Shown here: one piece after another, positions 17,629 through 26,245 of the stretch
Layout of the letters: every line of letters begins with the position of its first letter
Position numbering within the stretch: the stretch's first letter is position 1
Assembly (NCBI GenBank): GCA_023151275.1
Contig: JAKLJI010000027.1
Coordinates: forward strand, 1 to 38,591
Direction: 5' to 3'
Source of the DNA: Bacteroidia bacterium
GTDB taxonomy: Bacteria; Bacteroidota; Bacteroidia; UKL13-3
DNA: 38,591 nucleotides
Made by a program: the position numbers and the translations under genes
Notes under the pieces: generated by a model
The model's input: the letters and a program-made list of their open reading frames with translations, nothing else
What the model was told of the DNA's origin: nothing
Database searches by the model: none

Positions 17629-18494
17629 GTCCAGCGATTTAAGTTGGCGTAAATTTGATTTAAATAGGAATGTCCGTATAAATGTAAATGTACCAATTGG
17701 TAATACATCAAACCAAAGTCCATTCGGTACTTCCAATCCTCTGCAAGAGGAAACTCCTGAACATAAGCTGAATAAAACGGTTCCGGGAAATTACCTACAA
17801 AAAAGGTCATGGCTAAATCCATCTCGCGATGTCCGTAATAAACAGCCGGATCTATCAAAACCGGCTCACCTTGATCATTTCGCAACAAATTACCCGTCCA
17901 CAAATCACCATGGAGCAAAGCCGGCGATTCAACCGGAAAAACGGATTCGGCAATTTTTAGGTACTCGTTAAATTTCTTTAAATGAGGTGCGTCAATAAGA
18001 ATACGATTGGCGGCAGACCTCACAAGAGGTTCAAGTCGATTGTGAATGAAAAATTCAGACCAGGAGCTGCTCCGTGAGTTGATTTGTGGTAATGTTCCAA
18101 TGAAATTATCCTCCGCAAATCCAAAATAGGTATTGGAATGCTTGTGGAGTTTGGCCAGTTTAAATCCAAATTCCTCCCAAAAATTCTGGTCTGCTGGACC
18201 TTGTTCAATCCATTCCTCAATGAGGTAATTCGTTTTATTAAAAACCCCTGACCCAACCGGCTTTGCAACTTCTAACTCACCAGCTCTTTCAAGTTCCTTT
18301 AAACCATGAATTTCCTTTTCAAAAATGCGGTGCAAGCCTGATTCGTGATTGAGTTTCACAAAAAATGTTCCGCGCTCCGTCACCAATTTATATGCTTGGT
18401 TTACCGATCCACCACCCACCATGTATCTGCCGTAGGTATGAACCGGAACCCCAAATTCTTGCTTCAATATGGAATCAAAAAAAGCGCCTTGCAT
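17625..18494 (-). CDS. Fructosamine kinase family protein
   Basis: The 289-residue protein has the aminoglycoside-phosphotransferase-like kinase fold of the fructosamine/ketosamine 3-kinase family. The glycine loop GGGSVNQAYKL (27-37) precedes the ATP-binding Lys in TFFVKLN. The catalytic loop LLHGDLWTGNLL and the metal-binding LIDPAVYYGHREMDLAM motif are intact. Members phosphorylate ketoamine-glycated proteins or amino acids so that the adduct breaks down, a deglycation repair function. It is divergent from the NtrC-type regulator, with 77 bases between starts. Confidence 0.93.
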   Translation of the reverse strand: MQGAFFDSILKQEFGVPVHTYGRYMVGGGSVNQAYKLVTERGTFFVKLNHESGLHRIFEKEIHGLKELERAGELEVAKPVGSGVFNKTNYLIEEWIEQGPADQNFWEEFGFKLAKLHKHSNTYFGFAEDNFIGTLPQINSRSSSWSEFFIHNRLEPLVRSAANRILIDAPHLKKFNEYLKIAESVFPVESPALLHGDLWTGNLLRNDQGEPVLIDPAVYYGHREMDLAMTFFVGNFPEPFYSAYVQEFPLAEDWKYRMDFGLMYYQLVHLHLYGHSYLNQIYANLNRWT

Positions 18495-18571
18495 TTAATC
18501 AACTAAATATCAACACTAGTTTAAAAGTACTGCGAAAATGTGACTTTTACAATCCAAACAAGACTAAATCA

Positions 18572-19936
18572 ATGGCTAAGGTATTAATTGTGGATGATGA
18601 CAAAGCAATCCGAGCGTCGTTAAGAGACATTCTGGAGTATGAAAGTCATCAGGTTGAAGAGGCTGGAAATGGAGAAGAAGCTCTTCAACAAATTGAAAAT
18701 GAAGAGTATAATCTAGTCATTTGCGATGTCAAGATGCCCAAAATGGATGGCATGGAACTGCTTTCAAAAGCTCATGAACTGGATGAGGATCTGCCCTTTA
18801 TTATGATCAGTGGACATGGCAATGTGGAAATGGCAGTTGAGGCGACCAAGAAAGGCGCCTTCGATTTTATTGTAAAACCGCCTGAATTAAATAAACTACT
18901 TGTTACCGTTCGCAACGCTTTAGATAAATCGGCATTGGTAGTTGAAACCCGCGTTTTGCGACGTAAAGTTGGAAAAACGCGCGAAATCATTGGCAATACA
19001 CCTGCAATTCAAAACATTCAGGATACCATTGAGAAAGTTGCCCCAACAGATGCCCGTGTTTTGGTTACAGGAGAAAATGGAACCGGCAAAGAACTGGTTG
19101 CCCGTTGGATTCACGAAAGAAGCAATCGTGCAAAATCACCTTTAATTGAGGTAAATTGTGCTGCTATTCCTTCCGAACTTATTGAAAGTGAACTTTTTGG
19201 TCATGAAAAGGGTGCATTTACCTCGGCCATTAAACAACGTGTTGGCAAATTTGAACAGGCCAACGGTGGTACCTTGTTTTTAGACGAAGTGGGTGATATG
19301 AGCTTATCGGCTCAAGCAAAAGTGCTTCGTGCATTGCAAGAAAATAAGATAACCCGCGTTGGCGGCGACAAGGACATAGAGGTGGATGTAAGGGTTATTG
19401 CGGCTACCAATAAAAACCTACTCAAGGAAATAGAAAAAGGTAATTTCAGGATGGACCTTTATCACCGCTTGAGTGTTATCCTCATTCATGTTCCTTCGCT
19501 GAACGAAAGACGCGATGATATTCCTTTGCTTGCGGAAAAGTTTATCAAAGAAATTTGTGAAGACAATAGCCTGGGCAAAAAATCCTTCCTTCCTCAGTCG
19601 CTTGAAGAATTGAAAAAACTGAATTTCAGTGGCAATATTCGTGAACTGCGGAACATTGTTGAGCGTTTGGTAATTCTGGGTCAAAATCGCATTACCGTTG
19701 AAGATATCCAGAAATTTGCCAATCCAATCAATGCGAGGGACGAAGAAAAATCGATTTACGAGCGTTTCAGCACCTTGCAGGAATTTAAAGAATACGTTGA
19801 GCGAATTTTCATTGAAGAGAAATTGAAAAAAAACGGCTGGAATGTGGCTAAAACTGCTCAAGAAATTGATATTCAGCGAAGCCACCTCTACAACAAAATC
19901 GACAAATATAATTTGCGCCGGAGCGAGAACGAATAA
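18572..19936 (+). CDS. Sigma-54-dependent response regulator (NtrC family)
   Basis: The 454-residue protein has three domains. The receiver (1-~120) has acidic pocket DDD (8-10), phosphoacceptor Asp52 and KPP at 102-104. The AAA+ domain (~138-370) carries Walker A GENGTGKE (167-174). The C-terminal Fis-type helix-turn-helix is [20 protein letters not shown]. The sigma-54 contact loop reads GAFTSA (214-219) instead of GAFTGA; the essential threonine is kept. It activates sigma-54 promoters when phosphorylated. The ATG at 18572 starts the receiver motif; an open frame extending upstream to 18365 covers the divergent kinase gene and is not credible. No histidine kinase is adjacent. Sua5 follows after five bases. 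Confidence 0.93.
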   Translation: MAKVLIVDDDKAIRASLRDILEYESHQVEEAGNGEEALQQIENEEYNLVICDVKMPKMDGMELLSKAHELDEDLPFIMISGHGNVEMAVEATKKGAFDFIVKPPELNKLLVTVRNALDKSALVVETRVLRRKVGKTREIIGNTPAIQNIQDTIEKVAPTDARVLVTGENGTGKELVARWIHERSNRAKSPLIEVNCAAIPSELIESELFGHEKGAFTSAIKQRVGKFEQANGGTLFLDEVGDMSLSAQAKVLRALQENKITRVGGDKDIEVDVRVIAATNKNLLKEIEKGNFRMDLYHRLSVILIHVPSLNERRDDIPLLAEKFIKEICEDNSLGKKSFLPQSLEELKKLNFSGNIRELRNIVERLVILGQNRITVEDIQKFANPINARDEEKSIYERFSTLQEFKEYVERIFIEEKLKKNGWNVAKTAQEIDIQRSHLYNKIDKYNLRRSENE

Positions 19937-19941
19937 GTACC

Positions 19942-20895
19942 ATGATTGGCTCTGATAGTGCTATTGCCGAACAATGGCTTAGAAAAGGAGAATTGGTTGC
20001 CATTCCAACAGAAACTGTCTATGGATTGGCAGCCAATGCTTTTCTTGAAGAGGCGGTATCTAAAATATATGCCGTAAAGGGCAGGCCTTCGTTTAACCCA
20101 CTCATTATTCATACCAATTCCATTCAAAAACTGGAATCCTGGGGAATTGAATTATCAGCAACTGCCCTTCAACTCGCCCGAAAATTTTGGCCGGGGCCAT
20201 TAACCTTGGTGGTCCCAAAATCAAGCCAAATTCCAGATATGGTAACTGCCGGACATCCCTCTGTTGCCATTCGTATCCCCGCTCATCCGCTTGCATTGGC
20301 TTTGCTTGAAAGGCTAGATTTCCCATTAGCGGCGCCCAGCGCAAATTTATCAGGCTCCGTTAGTCCAACCACTGCCAAGCACGTAGATGAACAATTGGGA
20401 AATAAAATTCCCTATATCCTAGATGGTGGCGAATGTAAGGTTGGCCTTGAATCGACCATTATTTCATGTGTTCATGAAAACCCCAGGTTGTTAAGATTGG
20501 GAGGATTAAGCATTCATGAAATTGAAGCAGAACTCGGATTCCGCCCTGAATTCAATATCCTGAACAATGAGAATCCAATGGCTCCAGGTATGCTAAGCAG
20601 GCATTATGCACCTTCCTCAAAATTGGTGATTGGCAATGCTGCAGATTACCTGAATATCTTCGATTCCGAGCAATTGGTGTGTATCCGATTTTCTGAATGG
20701 GTTGCAGAAATTCCAAAAGAACGACAGCTAGTTTTGTCACCCAATGGAAACCTGGATGAGGCCGCAGCAGCCCTTTATGCTACAATTCGTAAAGCAGATG
20801 CAATGAAACCCGAATTGATAATTGCTGAAAAATTTCCTGAAATGGGATTGGGTTTAACCATCAATGACCGTTTGCGAAGAGCTCAAATTCAATAA
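19942..20895 (+). CDS. L-threonylcarbamoyladenylate synthase (Sua5 type)
   Basis: The 317-residue protein makes threonylcarbamoyl-AMP from threonine, bicarbonate and ATP, the first step of the universal t6A37 tRNA modification. The N-terminal TsaC domain includes GELVAIPTETVYGLAANA, YAVKGRPSFNPLIIH, FPLAAPSANLSGSVSPT and CKVGLESTII. The extra C-terminal domain beginning at APGMLSRHYAPSSKL identifies the long Sua5 form rather than short TsaC. The start is five bases after the response-regulator stop, so the pair is likely transcribed together. Confidence 0.94.
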   Translation: MIGSDSAIAEQWLRKGELVAIPTETVYGLAANAFLEEAVSKIYAVKGRPSFNPLIIHTNSIQKLESWGIELSATALQLARKFWPGPLTLVVPKSSQIPDMVTAGHPSVAIRIPAHPLALALLERLDFPLAAPSANLSGSVSPTTAKHVDEQLGNKIPYILDGGECKVGLESTIISCVHENPRLLRLGGLSIHEIEAELGFRPEFNILNNENPMAPGMLSRHYAPSSKLVIGNAADYLNIFDSEQLVCIRFSEWVAEIPKERQLVLSPNGNLDEAAAALYATIRKADAMKPELIIAEKFPEMGLGLTINDRLRRAQIQ

Positions 20896-20914
20896 ATCTT
20901 TAGCTTTTAATACC

Positions 20915-21919
20915 ATGAAAACCCCTGCCCTATTGTTGGGACTATTGCTGCTGTTATCGTGCAGTAAGCCATCAAGCCATTCAAAACTTGGCTATTATTG
21001 GTGGAAAACCAATGCCAATTGGCACGACGAAGACAACTTCTCAGACTATATTCCTTTGTTAAAAAAATCAAAGGCAAGCACGATTTATTACAAGCTATAC
21101 GACATTGATTGGAGTGCCCAACTTGGAATTTATCCGGAAACTGGTCCAGGTGAACCCAAGTACGAGGATTTTTTCGAACAAGTGCCGGTTGTTTTTATTA
21201 CCAATCAGGTATTTGAGCAGGCCAATGCTCAGGAAGTGGAAATGCTGGCAGCAAAAATTCGAGAGCGCATTCCGGCGGAAACAAAAGAAGTCCAAATTGA
21301 TTGCGACTGGACCCAAACTACCCGTGATGCCTATTTTAATTTTCTGAAAAAGCTTAAGTCAAAAAAACACTCATTTAAAGTTTCAGTAACCCTTCGCTTG
21401 TTTGCCTACAAATACCGCAAAACAATGGGCGTACCGCCGGTAGATAAGGCCGCATTAATGCTGTATAACTTTGAGTCGCCGAAGATATTCAGGGAGGAAA
21501 ACTCAATTTTTGATTACCAGCTTGGACTAAGTTACTTAAAAGGACAGGAAAAATATCCTCTGCCACTCGACTTTATATTGCCTTCTTTTCAATGGACTGT
21601 ATTATTCAACAACAGGCAATTTGTTTCCTTGTTGCGCAATCAGGATTCAAAATCATTATCCGAATTTTGTGAGATTAAACGACCCGGTATTTTTAAATCG
21701 GAAAGAGATACCGTGTTGGAAGGAAATTATATCCGGAAAGGTCAAGTTCTTAAGTTAGAATCTTGTGGCATGAAGGAATTAAAAGAGGCTTTGAAATTGG
21801 TGGATGAAGCAAAAAATAGCTCAACCTATTCGCTCTCAATTTTCAGTTTGAATCCATTAACCCGCAATCAATTGAATAGTCATGAAAGCCTTGAAATGCT
21901 CTATCCTGCTGCTAATTAG
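20915..21919 (+). CDS. Exported lipoprotein, DUF3142-like
   Basis: From the ATG at 20915 the protein has 334 residues and starts MKTPALLLGLLLLLSCSK, a lipoprotein signal with the lipobox LLSC. An in-frame start at 20864 would place extra residues before this signal and is rejected. The mature part contains KASTIYYKLYDIDWS, KEVQIDCDWTQTTRDAYF and GVPPVDKAALMLYNF, resembling the TIM-barrel-like DUF3142 group by pattern; activity is unknown. A TAGCTTTT box sits six bases before the ATG. The next exported protein begins inside its 3' end (38-base overlap), indicating coupled expression and possibly a joint envelope function. Confidence 0.75.
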   Translation: MKTPALLLGLLLLLSCSKPSSHSKLGYYWWKTNANWHDEDNFSDYIPLLKKSKASTIYYKLYDIDWSAQLGIYPETGPGEPKYEDFFEQVPVVFITNQVFEQANAQEVEMLAAKIRERIPAETKEVQIDCDWTQTTRDAYFNFLKKLKSKKHSFKVSVTLRLFAYKYRKTMGVPPVDKAALMLYNFESPKIFREENSIFDYQLGLSYLKGQEKYPLPLDFILPSFQWTVLFNNRQFVSLLRNQDSKSLSEFCEIKRPGIFKSERDTVLEGNYIRKGQVLKLESCGMKELKEALKLVDEAKNSSTYSLSIFSLNPLTRNQLNSHESLEMLYPAAN

Positions 21920-24203
21920 TACGCTTGGCATTCCCTTTCAGGCGCAGAATTGCATTGACTACCCAATGAATTCAGCGGTTCAGGTTAACCATGTCTTTCC
22001 TGATTTATTGCCTATTACCGAACTTTTTCCCTTTGTATATGACCTGGATTTTGTAACGCATTCAAGCGAGTTTTTTGAGAATCAACTTAGTCAGGGCGAC
22101 AAAGAAAATCTGGTGGAATGGATGACTCAATTTGAGGGAAGTGGAATTAACAAAAACGACCTTTACTTTTTCCTTTATCAATTGGGAAATCAGGAGTTTC
22201 AACAACACAAAGATCAGTGGCGAATCAATAACCCTGCACTTGCCTATGCCTGGAAAAACAACCCGGAATTGGCAAAGTATTTGGAATTTGCCAAAGACCA
22301 ACATTACAAAGGAAGTTTGCCTAACAACTATTGGTTAGACTTTACGATATCAACTCAAAATCATCATAAATCAAACCTGGATTCAATCCTGGTTACCGTT
22401 AAAAATCCTTGGGTAAAACGAAGATATGCGTATTGGAAAATTGTAGATAGCTATTATCAATATGTCCAACAACAAGAAGAAACTTCTCGAAATGACCTTC
22501 CAAAACAAGAAGCATTAACGATCTGGGAAAATTATTTTGTTCATGGTAAAAAAGACTGGCTATACTATTCGGCTTTTCATTATGTAGCACAATTCAAGGG
22601 GAATGAAGCTTTGTTTGAGTGTTTTAGATTTGCATTGGATAAACGTTCCCGAACTGCACGATTGATTGACAAGGCCTTTCTAGAAGAACAGGCAAAAGCC
22701 AGCCCGGATGCTAAGAAACAGGCAAGTGCATTGGTATTAATTGAATTAAAAAATCCGGGACATTCCCTTCCAATCCTTAAACGCATTTATCAATTAGACC
22801 CAACCAATCGCGATTTGAATTTCCTTATTTTAAGGGAACTGAATAAAATAGAAAACTGGATTCTCACTAAACCAATTGCAGGTCAAGATGTGGTTGAATA
22901 CAGTTATTGGGATGAGGAGTTGCAACTCAATTTTTTAGAAAACCACCGAAACGATAAGCACTACCTGGTTGAATTCAGCAATTGGATTAAGCAATTGAAA
23001 CAGGCTTTACCTGAATCAGATAAGGTATTTCTAAGCATGTTGGAAGTGTATTGCACTCTTTTACTCGAAAAACCCAAAGAAGCAAAACAGGCCATTCACC
23101 TACTGAAAAATCAAGCAAAAGAACCCAAAATGCAAATTCAAATTGAATTGTTTGAGGTGATTCTTGACTTCCAATTGGCTCATGGGAGAAGTGTTGAAAC
23201 CGAAAAGAAATTAATGGAATTAACCCAGAGATTATCCCATACTCATTTTCTTGAAAACCCAACAAGAGCAATTGCTCAGGTTTGGAGAACCTGTGGCATG
23301 ATATATAGAAAACATCGTGACACCGAAGCTTTGGGGTTTTTAATGACCGCCCAAACAGATTTAATCAGTGGTACGAAATGGTATTACGAGGAAGACTTCT
23401 ATAAAAACGCTAGTGTCAAATGTCTTTTTGAAATCATTAAACGAATAGAACAAGAACCTAAAACAGATTTTGAAAAGTTTGTTTGCTCTAAGCCTCAACA
23501 ATTTTGTGATTCCTGGCGAAAAGTAGATTTCTACCCAATTTACCAAATCAAGGATTACTATGGAATGCATCTGGTTCGGGAAAGAAAAATGAAAGAGGCC
23601 TATGTTTGGTACAGTCAGTTTTCGGATGAAGAATTAAGCAAGGAACCATTTAGTTATATCGATAATGACCCATTCATTTTTAGAACGACAACATCGCATC
23701 CAACTCGATACAACAAACGGGATTTTTTGAAACAATACCTAAGTTGGGAGGCCTCATTAAAGGACAATCCCAATCAGGCAGAACTTTGGTTTTACCTTGG
23801 AAACGCCCGCTTGAACATGAGTCATGAAGGTAATTCCTGGCCAATGGTATCAAATCATTATTCAGGTTATGATTCAGAAAACGATCTTATTCTGGAAGTG
23901 AATAAAGAATTTGTATATGGCACAGATGCGCTTCCTTTTTATAAAAATGCACTAAAGTACAGCAAGGATGTAAGGTTATCGGCCCTCATTCGCATGAACA
24001 TGGCCTATATCATTTATCGAGCCAAAAAGCTTGAATGGCATCAGGAAGAAGGACTTTTGAAAAGCCTTTGTCCACATGCAGATGATTTGGAGAGGCTGAG
24101 CGAAATCACCAGCAATTGTGATGTATATGCCGATTATTTGGCTCCATTTATCAAGCCGGGTCCACGAATTGCTATTGACTATAAATGGGCTTATGGAAAT
24201 TGA
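21882..24203 (+). CDS. Exported helical-repeat (TPR-like) protein of unknown function
   Basis: The 773-residue protein has a signal peptide (MKALKCSILLLISTLGIPFQAQ). The body is almost entirely helical, with TPR/SEL1-like pairs near the C-terminus (ELWFYLGNARLNMS, ALPFYKNALKYSKDVRLSAL, IRMNMAYIIYRAKKL). I recognise no enzymatic motif. The gene begins 38 bases inside the upstream lipoprotein gene in another frame, so the two are almost certainly one operon, and the product probably acts in the periplasm or at the outer membrane as a partner of that lipoprotein. Confidence 0.75.
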   Translation: MKALKCSILLLISTLGIPFQAQNCIDYPMNSAVQVNHVFPDLLPITELFPFVYDLDFVTHSSEFFENQLSQGDKENLVEWMTQFEGSGINKNDLYFFLYQLGNQEFQQHKDQWRINNPALAYAWKNNPELAKYLEFAKDQHYKGSLPNNYWLDFTISTQNHHKSNLDSILVTVKNPWVKRRYAYWKIVDSYYQYVQQQEETSRNDLPKQEALTIWENYFVHGKKDWLYYSAFHYVAQFKGNEALFECFRFALDKRSRTARLIDKAFLEEQAKASPDAKKQASALVLIELKNPGHSLPILKRIYQLDPTNRDLNFLILRELNKIENWILTKPIAGQDVVEYSYWDEELQLNFLENHRNDKHYLVEFSNWIKQLKQALPESDKVFLSMLEVYCTLLLEKPKEAKQAIHLLKNQAKEPKMQIQIELFEVILDFQLAHGRSVETEKKLMELTQRLSHTHFLENPTRAIAQVWRTCGMIYRKHRDTEALGFLMTAQTDLISGTKWYYEEDFYKNASVKCLFEIIKRIEQEPKTDFEKFVCSKPQQFCDSWRKVDFYPIYQIKDYYGMHLVRERKMKEAYVWYSQFSDEELSKEPFSYIDNDPFIFRTTTSHPTRYNKRDFLKQYLSWEASLKDNPNQAELWFYLGNARLNMSHEGNSWPMVSNHYSGYDSENDLILEVNKEFVYGTDALPFYKNALKYSKDVRLSALIRMNMAYIIYRAKKLEWHQEEGLLKSLCPHADDLERLSEITSNCDVYADYLAPFIKPGPRIAIDYKWAYGN

Positions 24204-24218
24204 GATTAGAATTTGAAT

Positions 24219-24226
24219 TAACTTTG
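24219..24226 (+). promoter_or_regulatory. -7 promoter box of fmt
   Basis: TAACTTTG is an exact TAnnTTTG match ending four bases before the fmt ATG at 24231. Compared with rnpB, where four bases also separate the box from the predicted RNA 5' end, the fmt transcript would start at or next to its ATG. Confidence 0.6.
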
Positions 24227-24230
24227 GACC

Positions 24231-25136
24231 ATGCGTATTGTATTTTTTGGAACACCTGAATTTGCTTCTCACTCGCTTGAACACTTAATCAAAGCCGGAA
24301 AAAACATAGTTGCAGTAGTTACTGCACCCGATAAACCAGCTGGAAGAGGAATGAATCTTCAGCAATCTGCTGTAAAACAAGTGGCCTTGAAGTTTGACAT
24401 TCCTGTTCTTCAGCCGGAAAAGCTCAAAAATCCTGAATTCTTAAGTGAATTAAAAAGTTACCACGCTGAGCTGCAACTGGTAATAGCTTTTCGGATGCTA
24501 CCTGAGGTAGTTTGGAATATGCCACCACTTGGAACAATGAATCTGCATGCCTCTTTACTTCCGGATTACAGGGGAGCTGCACCCATCAATTGGGCAATAA
24601 TAAAGGGAGAAAAGGTTACCGGAGTAAGTACCTTTTTTTTAAAACACGAGATCGATACCGGAGATATTTTACTTCGAAAAGAATTTCCAATTGGAGATGA
24701 AATGGATGCCGGAGAATTGCATGATTGTTTGATGGAACTGGGGGCAAAAGCAATTGTGGAATCTGTTGATTTAATTGAGAATGGAAAAACAACAGGAGAA
24801 CCACAAGGCGATGATAATGGAAAATTCGCACCTAAAATTTTTAAAGAAACTTGCCAGATTGATTTCAGCAAACCAGGACAAGAGGTATATAATTTCATTC
24901 GCGGAATGAGTCCCTACCCTGCTGCATGGTTTTTGTTCTATGGAAAACCCATGAAAGTGTTAAAATCATCATTGGTAACCTGCGAAAAACAAATGAATTC
25001 AGGTGAACTATTTATTGAATCAGGAAAACGAATTCTTGTGAAATGCAAAGATCAATGGATTGAATTGCTTGAAATACAACCTGAATCAAAGAAGCGAATG
25101 AAGACAGAAGAATTTCTGAGAGGATGGAGACCCTAA
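24231..25136 (+). CDS. fmt: Methionyl-tRNA formyltransferase
   Basis: The 301-residue enzyme formylates initiator Met-tRNA using 10-formyl-tetrahydrofolate. MRIVFFGTPEFASHSLEHL is the usual start. The catalytic triad is visible as Asn104 and His106 in MNLHASLLPDYRGAAPIN and Asp142 in HEIDTGDIL. The C-terminal tRNA-binding domain follows (~205-301). The length is slightly shorter than the E. coli enzyme. It is monocistronic by spacing (27 bases after the previous gene, over 200 before the next) with its own promoter. Confidence 0.96.
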   Translation: MRIVFFGTPEFASHSLEHLIKAGKNIVAVVTAPDKPAGRGMNLQQSAVKQVALKFDIPVLQPEKLKNPEFLSELKSYHAELQLVIAFRMLPEVVWNMPPLGTMNLHASLLPDYRGAAPINWAIIKGEKVTGVSTFFLKHEIDTGDILLRKEFPIGDEMDAGELHDCLMELGAKAIVESVDLIENGKTTGEPQGDDNGKFAPKIFKETCQIDFSKPGQEVYNFIRGMSPYPAAWFLFYGKPMKVLKSSLVTCEKQMNSGELFIESGKRILVKCKDQWIELLEIQPESKKRMKTEEFLRGWRP

Positions 25137-25348
25137 TAGCCCCTTTTTCTTTTGGTTGAGCCATTGGTTACCTCCTAGATCCTAAGCTAGGTTTAAGTTG
25201 AATGGATTGGGCAATTTTAAGTTCATTATTTTCTCACCCGGTTGGAGAAAGAAATCTCTTAATTGATTCCAAAAACACAAATTAAACACAATAAAACGCG
25301 TACAAGACCAATAATTTTACTATACTCGTTTTGGCGAAACCCGGCATA

Positions 25349-25867
25349 ATGGCACGCAAAGAATTCAAAAATAATTTATATAAACTATCCGAAGAACTGG
25401 AGGATTGCGGCTTGCCGGAGGAAGGGAAAATCATTCGAAAAATTTATTGGTACTCGGGAGATGAAAGAGAATTGGTTTTTCTGATGGGTTTGTGGATGAA
25501 AGGGTTTAAAACCGGAAATCCCTTGATTACACAACAAATTAAACCTTTGGCTCAAGAGTTTAGGGATTTATGCAAAGAAAAAAACCTGAGTAAAGAATGG
25601 GAATTAAAAATCTCATTCAAGCCGGATGTTTCTACTGGCTATACGTATTGGTTTGGATTTGCATTTGTTTTGCTGGTATCCGGTATTGCACAAGAATATT
25701 CAATTAGCAACCAGCCAGGTGCAGATGAACTTGTTTTTTTCTCCTGGGAAAAAGGACTTTGGAAAATCATATTAGGTATTCTTGTTGGACTTGGAGGCTA
25801 TTGGTTAAGAGTTGAAAGTAAAGGGAAATTTGATTTAGCAGAGCGTTTATACAGGAGAGTAAGGTAA
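25349..25867 (+). CDS. Two-helix membrane protein, first gene of a ubiquitin-like operon
   Basis: From the ATG at 25349 (MARKEFKNNLYKL) the protein has 172 residues; a TTG six codons upstream is possible. A charged helical cytoplasmic part (1-~88; KLSEELEDCGLPEEGKIIRK, FLMGLWMKGFKTGNP) is followed by a membrane segment YWFGFAFVLLVSGIA. A short loop and a second segment IILGILVGLGGYWL come next, then a basic tail ending YRRVR. I do not recognise the family. Its stop TAA shares a base with the ATG of the Gly-Gly protein gene, so translation is coupled. A membrane anchor or scaffold for the following conjugation-like genes is inference. Confidence 0.72.
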   Translation: MARKEFKNNLYKLSEELEDCGLPEEGKIIRKIYWYSGDERELVFLMGLWMKGFKTGNPLITQQIKPLAQEFRDLCKEKNLSKEWELKISFKPDVSTGYTYWFGFAFVLLVSGIAQEYSISNQPGADELVFFSWEKGLWKIILGILVGLGGYWLRVESKGKFDLAERLYRRVR

Positions 25868-26244
25868 TGGTTAAAATTGCAGTTAAAGAAGAACTTTTAG
25901 ATGGGAAAATAATTTCGGAATGGCTTTTTGACTGGAATGAAAAAAGGATTACTCTCGAGGATTTAATTATTGCCAAAGTTGAGAAACAATTGCAGGAAAA
26001 GGAATCTCAATTGCAGGTTTCTCCAAAACTTATGGAACAAATTCTGAATCAGGATAAAAAAGAGATGTCGCTTCCTAAAATCGACCGAAAAAAAGCCATA
26101 GAAGAAGCAATTCAAGCCTTCAAGTCAACTCGTTTTTTTGTTTTGGTTGATGGAATTCAAATTGATGAACTGCAAACCAAGCTCGAAATAAAATCTAAAT
26201 CGAGTATTCAATTTATACGTCTAACACCTTTGATTGGAGGCTAG
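25867..26244 (+). CDS. Candidate ubiquitin/MoaD-like beta-grasp protein ending in Gly-Gly
   Basis: The 125-residue protein begins with a probable beta-hairpin (VKIAVKEELLDGKIISEWLF), then an amphipathic helix (TLEDLIIAKVEKQLQE). A lysine-rich helical insertion (~45-88) is followed by two strands (FFVLVDGIQIDELQTKLEIK and SIQFIRLTPLIGG). The final strand and the terminal Gly124-Gly125 directly before the stop match MoaD/ThiS/ubiquitin tails, which an E1-like enzyme adenylates. The E1-like gene is two positions downstream in the same operon. No precursor residue follows the diglycine, so no peptidase is needed for maturation. The fold is inferred from strand pattern and tail. An AGGAGAG site (25853-25859) precedes the ATG. 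Confidence 0.72.
   Translation: MVKIAVKEELLDGKIISEWLFDWNEKRITLEDLIIAKVEKQLQEKESQLQVSPKLMEQILNQDKKEMSLPKIDRKKAIEEAIQAFKSTRFFVLVDGIQIDELQTKLEIKSKSSIQFIRLTPLIGG
26236..26240 (+). promoter_or_regulatory. Shine-Dalgarno site GGAGG formed by the Gly-Gly codons
   Basis: The codons GGA GGC for the terminal diglycine create GGAGG five bases before the ATG at 26246. Strong Shine-Dalgarno sites are uncommon in Bacteroidota, and this one is fixed by the coding need for Gly-Gly. Confidence 0.55.
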
Positions 26245-26245
26245 G

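Noticed and set aside
17582-17971. 129-codon plus-strand frame
   Set aside because: It is antisense to the conserved catalytic half of fructosamine kinase and has no protein-like pattern.
18365-18571. N-terminal extension of the NtrC-type regulator
   Set aside because: It is open frame only because it mirrors the divergent fructosamine kinase gene; the receiver domain begins exactly at the ATG at 18572.
25171-25191. CCTAG/CTAGG inverted repeat after fmt
   Set aside because: Only five base pairs with an eight-base loop and no T-run; too weak to call a terminator or operator for the ubiquitin-like operon.
25137-25348. Promoter for the ubiquitin-like operon
   Set aside because: I searched for TAnnTTTG at sensible distance from 25349 and found no clear match, so none is listed.
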